A stretch of 9,957 bases of DNA, taken from Dehalococcoidales bacterium (lineage in GTDB: Bacteria > Chloroflexota > Dehalococcoidia > Dehalococcoidales > JAQTVP01). The notes under the pieces are model-generated. The model searched no databases. It was not told the origin of the DNA and saw nothing but the letters and a program-made list of their open reading frames with translations. Within the stretch, counting starts at the first letter, position 1. Every line of letters begins with the position of its first letter. Both the position numbers and the translations under genes were made by a program. Of the stretch, positions 6,900 to 9,957 are shown one piece after another. The stretch lies in the NCBI GenBank assembly GCA_028707015.1, contig JAQTVP010000048.1, positions 1-9,957 on the forward strand, written 5' to 3'.

Positions 6900-6972
6900 G
6901 GTTCCTGTTCCGCAACGTTCTGTAACTTTTTCCTGTGTTCTTCAGCTTTTCTAGCTAATTCGGGGGTTACAT
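6884..6972 (-). pseudogene. Out-of-frame C-terminal tail of the DUF4145 gene
   Basis: Immediately past the DUF4145 stop, the -1 frame on the minus strand encodes V-T-P-E-L-A-R-K-A-E-E-H-R-K-K-L-Q, then a short acidic end ...EPELPF, closing with TAA at 6886-6884. The 28 codons are rich in charged helical residues and look like real coding sequence. Inserting one T in the sense strand next to the ATT codon at 6975-6973 (one A in the + strand) would join the frames as ...AILYDIYVTPELARKAEEHRKKL. From memory, DUF4145 proteins commonly end with such a V-x-P-x plus basic helix. The restored protein would be 229 residues. The cause could be a real deletion, a sequencing or assembly error, or ribosomal frameshifting. 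I consider the first two likelier because no canonical slippery site is seen. Confidence 0.6.
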
Positions 6973-7572
6973 AATATCGTAAAGAATTGCTTTGGTGAAT
7001 TCGCAAATAATTTCTGCATCTTCATTATTGATTTCTTCGGATAGTAAATCGTGCAAGGCAGCGTTACCGAATTTTCTAACATTTATTGCCTCTGTTACTA
7101 TAGAGGATTTTAATACACTTTTACCGATTAAATAATCAAGTCTTGCTTTAAGGGTTTTTCCATCTGCTTCTTTATCCTTTGTCATTCTATCGAGTGCTGC
7201 TCGGCACATGGCAATTGAAGCATCCGGACAACCAGTAGCAAGGCATATTTGTGCCTGTCTATAGGCTTCATTGATTAAATGAGGAATGCCTTCTCCGATT
7301 ATTTCAACGGAAGGGTTAATAGATTGTACTTGCCAATAATCATTTCTATAAGAAGACTTTTGAACTAAATAGCTGATTCTGCAATTATTGTTTAGGCATC
7401 TTGCTATTGCGTATATGGCTCTATCGCCTATCACTCCTGTATATATACGATTTTTTAATGATGGTAAATCTGTGATACCAAGTTGATTAGTATCATAATC
7501 ATTGCCATTAGGTCTGTGCTCAAGAGCAACTATTTGTTCACCACCACATTGCGGGCATTTTACTTTATTCAT
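6967..7572 (-). CDS. DUF4145 domain protein with N-terminal zinc ribbon, probably frameshifted at its 3' end
   Basis: The 201-residue product begins with CPQCGG (Cys6, Cys9) paired with Cys59-x4-Cys64, a likely zinc ribbon. A helical domain follows that matches the DUF4145 pattern: AYRQAQICLATGCPDASIAM (about 103-122) with CRAALDRM after it, VRKFGNAALHD (165-175), and EDAEIICEFTKAIL (184-197). DUF4145 occurs alone and fused to restriction-modification and other proteins, and its molecular function is not established. AGGAG at 7583-7587 is 10 nt before the ATG. The gene follows the tRNA nucleotidyltransferase gene by 25 nt on the same strand and is probably cotranscribed. The frame stops at TAA 6969-6967, but a family-like tail continues in the next frame, so the gene may be truncated by one base. 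Confidence 0.85.
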   Translation of the reverse strand: MNKVKCPQCGGEQIVALEHRPNGNDYDTNQLGITDLPSLKNRIYTGVIGDRAIYAIARCLNNNCRISYLVQKSSYRNDYWQVQSINPSVEIIGEGIPHLINEAYRQAQICLATGCPDASIAMCRAALDRMTKDKEADGKTLKARLDYLIGKSVLKSSIVTEAINVRKFGNAALHDLLSEEINNEDAEIICEFTKAILYDIM

Positions 7573-7597
7573 ACTGATTTTACTCCTATTATATTTT

Positions 7598-8857
7598 TTA
7601 TTTATTAGCTAATATTTGTTTTTCCACCAGCTTTATTTCCTCCTGCTTGCTGTTTACTTTTTCATTAAGGCGAGCCTCCAGCAGTTTCTGGAGAGTTTTT
7701 TTAATCTGGAGACCTTGTGTTATGCCCATTTTTTGCAGGTCATTTCCGGTTAAAGTGGGCTTAACATAACGTAGTTTATCTAAGAATAGCTGAATATTTT
7801 GCTTAACTATCGGTAAATTACTGGCAATGGCATTAACGATAACTGCGTGGCGAGAATATCCGTGGAGAAGGTGATAAATCACCGCTGGTTTTAGTTCAGG
7901 GTCAGTAAGTGATATAAGTTTATTTTTTACATTAATAGTATCTCGTAGTGTTTGTGCTAATACTTTGTTCACCCTTAGGAATGAAATTAGCCGTTCGGTT
8001 TCTGTGCTGGTCAGGGGGTAAACCAGCAGAGCTATATAAAGATTTTTGGGTGTTGTATCGGGCGAGCTTATTTCTCTGGTTTGCTGGAATTTTTCACCCA
8101 GCCATTTATTACCCTTCAGCGCGGGGGATAATTTAGGTAACACTCCCAATTCTTCCGCGCGGTGCAGTATTTTTTCCGGATATTTCTCTCCCAATATACA
8201 TTCCACTTCGTATCGTATGCGATCACCATTGATGGTATCCAGCATGTGTATATCCCGTTTGAGCAATCGGAGAGTATCAGGTTCCAGATGGAAATCCAGT
8301 CTTTGCTCATAGCGGAGAGCACGCCAGATGCGGGTGGCATCATCAGTGAAACTTTTTTCATGCAGTACGCGAATAAGTTTATGTTCTAAGTCATCTGTGC
8401 CTCCATGCTGGTCATTTAAAGTTCCGTAATGGTTAATATTAAGGCTGACAGCCATAGCGTTGATGGTGAAATCACGGCGAGAAAGGTCATTGGTAATAGT
8501 ACTGGGTGTTATCTCTGGTAATGCTCCGGGCTTAACGTAAGTTTCGGTACGGGCGGTGGTTAGGTCAATACTCCATTTGTCCCACTTCAGGTTAGCGGTG
8601 TTGAAGCGGGGATGAATTTTAATTTTACCTTCAGTAAAATCCGCTAGCTGTTGGGCAAGGTCTATAGCATTCCCTTCTATCACCATGTCAAGATCCAGAG
8701 TGCTTTGCCCCAATAATAAATCACGCACTGCCCCGCCGACAAGATAGAGTCCCTGCTCTTGGTTATCAGCAATTTGGCCTGCTTTTTGCATAAAGTTAAC
8801 TAATTTTGCCGGCAGCTGCTCTTCAATTTTATTGCATAAGTTGTTAAGCTTAAACAT
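7598..8857 (-). CDS. cca: CCA tRNA nucleotidyltransferase / poly(A) polymerase family (class II)
   Basis: The enzyme adds C and/or A to the 3' end of tRNAs without a nucleic acid template. The 419-residue protein has the nucleotidyltransferase motif LVGGAVRDLLLG (39-50) and the metal-binding DLD (55-57). It continues with NDLSRRDFTINAMAV (123-137), the nucleotide-selecting DDATR (172-176), and the RNA-binding-side RALRYEQRL (179-187). The C-terminal half is helical and less conserved. No HD phosphohydrolase domain is evident. Whether it makes the whole CCA or only part cannot be decided from these motifs; closely related enzymes split the task in some bacteria. The ATG at 8857 is chosen over the open frame to 8914 because the earlier start would lie upstream of the predicted promoter and adds non-family residues. 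Confidence 0.92.
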   Translation of the reverse strand: MFKLNNLCNKIEEQLPAKLVNFMQKAGQIADNQEQGLYLVGGAVRDLLLGQSTLDLDMVIEGNAIDLAQQLADFTEGKIKIHPRFNTANLKWDKWSIDLTTARTETYVKPGALPEITPSTITNDLSRRDFTINAMAVSLNINHYGTLNDQHGGTDDLEHKLIRVLHEKSFTDDATRIWRALRYEQRLDFHLEPDTLRLLKRDIHMLDTINGDRIRYEVECILGEKYPEKILHRAEELGVLPKLSPALKGNKWLGEKFQQTREISSPDTTPKNLYIALLVYPLTSTETERLISFLRVNKVLAQTLRDTINVKNKLISLTDPELKPAVIYHLLHGYSRHAVIVNAIASNLPIVKQNIQLFLDKLRYVKPTLTGNDLQKMGITQGLQIKKTLQKLLEARLNEKVNSKQEEIKLVEKQILANK

Positions 8858-8878
8858 AATACATAATTTACTGAATAC

Positions 8879-8894
8879 TTTCTGAATTATAACA
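8879..8894 (-). promoter_or_regulatory. Probable extended -10 promoter of the tRNA nucleotidyltransferase gene
   Basis: On the minus strand TGT followed by a perfect TATAAT lies at 8894-8886, the same nine-base form as in the thiL promoter. Transcription would begin near 8878, leaving a leader of only about 21 nt with no Shine-Dalgarno sequence before the ATG at 8857. No clear -35 is present. A weaker TAAATT lies 7 nt before the ATG, the leaderless spacing, but it matches the consensus poorly. Confidence 0.5.
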
Positions 8895-8947
8895 CAGCTT
8901 ATTAATGAGTACATTTGGTATTAATATTGATATTCACAATCAAGTTT

Positions 8948-8971
8948 ATGGTTTTTAAGGAGTGGACATAA
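8948..8971 (+). other. Possible seven-codon leader reading frame before the MATE gene
   Basis: An ATG at 8948 opens M-V-F-K-E-W-T and ends at TAA 8969-8971. The AAGGAG of the MATE gene lies inside it, and its stop overlaps the candidate ATA start of the MATE gene by two bases. No ribosome binding site for the peptide itself is evident. It may be chance, or a way of bringing ribosomes to a weak start by termination and restart. Confidence 0.2.
8957..8962 (+). promoter_or_regulatory. Strong Shine-Dalgarno site, AAGGAG, that limits the MATE start choice
   Basis: This is a near-perfect ribosome binding site. Normal spacing (5-9 nt) falls on the in-frame ATA at 8968. The in-frame GTG at 8962 overlaps the site and so cannot use it. 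CTG at 8974 is 11 nt away, TTG at 8995 is 32 nt away, and the first in-frame ATG at 9010 is 47 nt away. Confidence 0.7.
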
Positions 8972-9957
8972 AGCTGAAAGAAAATACTAAACGCTTGGGT
9001 TATGCACCAATGGGAAGGCTTCTCCTTAGCCTAAGTCTGCCGGGTATGGCGTCAATGATGACTATAGCACTCTATAATATTATTGATACCTTCTGGTTAG
9101 CAAGGTTAGGGTATCAGCCAATTGCAGCGCTGACCATTGTTATTCCTTTCTATATATTAGCTATTGCTGTTAGCGTGGGTTCCGGTATTGGTATTAGTGC
9201 ACTGGCTTCACGACGTTTTGGGGAAAGGAATATTGAGGCGACCAGTATGGTTGCCGGGCAGACGTTTTCGCTGGCTGGCTTGCTGGGCATAATTTTCCTT
9301 AGTACTGCTGTTTTTTTTACTGAACCTATCCTGAAAATGAGTGGTGCTACTGCAGATATTATGATTTTGGCGAAAGATTACTTGTGGGTGATTGGTTTTG
9401 GAATGCCCTTTATTTTCTTTATGATAATGGCCGGTAATTTATTGCGTGGTTCTGGTGATGCTTTTAGACCGATGATATTTATGGCTATTGCCTCGGTAGC
9501 TAATATTATCCTTGACCCGTTTTTAATTTTTGGTATTGGTTCATTTCCGGAAATGGGTGTGCGCGGGGCGGCATTGGCTACCGTAACTTCCCAGTTTCTT
9601 GGCGCCGGGTTGAGTTTTTACTGGCTGGTAGCAAAAAAATCTGCGTATCAGATAAAACTGCGGAATTTAAAGTTTAACCTGCCGGTATTGCGTGATATTT
9701 ACCGGGTGGGTTTGCCTTCAATGATATTGGAGGTTGGGGAGAGTATTGCCTTTGCCTTGTTCAACTATATTCTTTCGGCATATGGGTCATTAGCAATTGC
9801 GGCGGTGGGTATTACTATCCGTATTACCGACCTCATATTTATGCCTATTTTTGGTGTTTCTCATGGGTTATTACCGGTAGTGGGTTATAGCTTCGGAGCT
9901 AAACTATGGAAAAGATTATGGCTGGCAGTGAAGCTGTCTTCTATCGGGTTGGCTTTA
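8968..9957 (+). CDS. MATE-family multidrug/toxin exporter, N-terminal about 330 residues (3' part outside window)
   Basis: MATE proteins are inner-membrane antiporters with 12 helices that expel cationic drugs or other compounds using a Na+ or H+ gradient. The visible part holds about eight hydrophobic segments. Family motifs include LPGMASMMTIALYNIIDTFW (24-43), LLRGSGDAFRPM (158-169), NIILDPFLIFGIG (179-191) and GVRGAALATVTSQ (197-209). PSMILEVGESIAFALFN, near 250, opens the second half-repeat. Residues K-R-L-G-Y-A-P-M-G-R-L before the first helix resemble the conserved MATE N-terminus, so translation should begin upstream of the ATG at 9010. The position best spaced from AAGGAG is an ATA codon at 8968, which is unusual; CTG at 8974 is the alternative. 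The gene diverges from the tRNA nucleotidyltransferase gene. The exported substrate is unknown. Confidence 0.88.
   Translation, partial: MKLKENTKRLGYAPMGRLLLSLSLPGMASMMTIALYNIIDTFWLARLGYQPIAALTIVIPFYILAIAVSVGSGIGISALASRRFGERNIEATSMVAGQTFSLAGLLGIIFLSTAVFFTEPILKMSGATADIMILAKDYLWVIGFGMPFIFFMIMAGNLLRGSGDAFRPMIFMAIASVANIILDPFLIFGIGSFPEMGVRGAALATVTSQFLGAGLSFYWLVAKKSAYQIKLRNLKFNLPVLRDIYRVGLPSMILEVGESIAFALFNYILSAYGSLAIAAVGITIRITDLIFMPIFGVSHGLLPVVGYSFGAKLWKRLWLAVKLSSIGLAL

Noticed and set aside
6853..6966. Intrinsic terminator between convergent rubrerythrin and DUF4145
   Set aside because: Short complementary pieces exist (CTTAA-GG-TTAAG, GGAA...TTCC), but the stems are 4-5 bp with no following T-run on either strand.
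6884..7006. Independent 40-codon gene with a TTG start overlapping the DUF4145 end
   Set aside because: The upstream part inside DUF4145 has no ribosome binding site and its residues look random. Only the part after the DUF4145 stop looks coding, which fits a frameshifted tail better than a separate gene.
6967..7572. DUF4145 protein as part of an anti-phage or restriction system
   Set aside because: Such associations are known for the domain, but here the neighbours are housekeeping genes and no nuclease, methylase or ATPase partner is present.
7583..7593. TATAAT directly upstream of the DUF4145 ribosome binding site
   Set aside because: The -10 abuts AGGAG, so a transcript starting 7 nt downstream would lack that site. 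The gene is only 25 nt after the tRNA nucleotidyltransferase gene and is more simply read from its transcript.
7948..8389. Several plus- and minus-strand open frames inside the tRNA nucleotidyltransferase gene
   Set aside because: They overlap a well-supported gene with conserved motifs and contain no recognisable domain, so they are shadows of its codon pattern.
8915..8955. A sigma-70 promoter for the MATE gene
   Set aside because: TGGTATTAA (8916-8924) and TTGATA (8927-8932) are candidate elements, but neither pairs with a good partner at proper spacing. The evidence is too weak to call.

Overview
The window is a gene-dense, AT-leaning bacterial chromosome segment (roughly 40-45% GC by eye) that uses the standard bacterial code, with TAA, TAG and TGA all acting as stops. 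Almost everything in it is housekeeping. Rubrerythrin points to an anaerobe or microaerophile, and ispE to isoprenoid synthesis by the MEP (non-mevalonate) route. The order rsmA-ispE-rubrerythrin followed by a CCA-type tRNA nucleotidyltransferase is what I remember from Dehalococcoidia (Chloroflexota). That placement is an inference from memory and is not proven by the sequence.

Left block (1-3665, minus strand): a tightly packed operon reads thiL > tsaE > tsaB > PaaI-like thioesterase > HAD phosphatase > ndk, and ndk runs off the left edge. Gaps are 13-38 nt, and the thioesterase stop and HAD start share one base. The operon combines thiamine diphosphate synthesis, two partners of the tRNA t6A machinery, and small-metabolite or nucleotide enzymes.

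Centre (3666-3745): an 80-nt divergent promoter region. Each side carries an extended -10 box (TGT followed by TATAAT or TATATT) exactly 7 nt before the likely ATG, with no Shine-Dalgarno site. Both genes therefore look as if they make leaderless mRNAs.

Centre right (3746-6852, plus strand): a calcineurin-like phosphoesterase, rsmA, ispE overlapping rsmA, and a rubrerythrin with a strong ribosome binding site and a GTG start.

Right (6884-8857, minus strand): the tRNA nucleotidyltransferase is followed by a DUF4145 protein with a zinc ribbon. The DUF4145 gene appears to have lost one base near its 3' end. A 28-codon tail, in character with the end of that family, continues in the neighbouring frame. 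From about 8968 a MATE-family exporter runs off the right edge on the plus strand. Its best-placed start codon is ATA rather than ATG.

I found no CRISPR array, insertion sequence, phage gene, tRNA or rRNA, and no convincing new multi-gene system. No gene-free stretch exceeds about 115 bases. The points most worth checking are the DUF4145 frameshift, the paired leaderless promoters and the odd start of the MATE gene.
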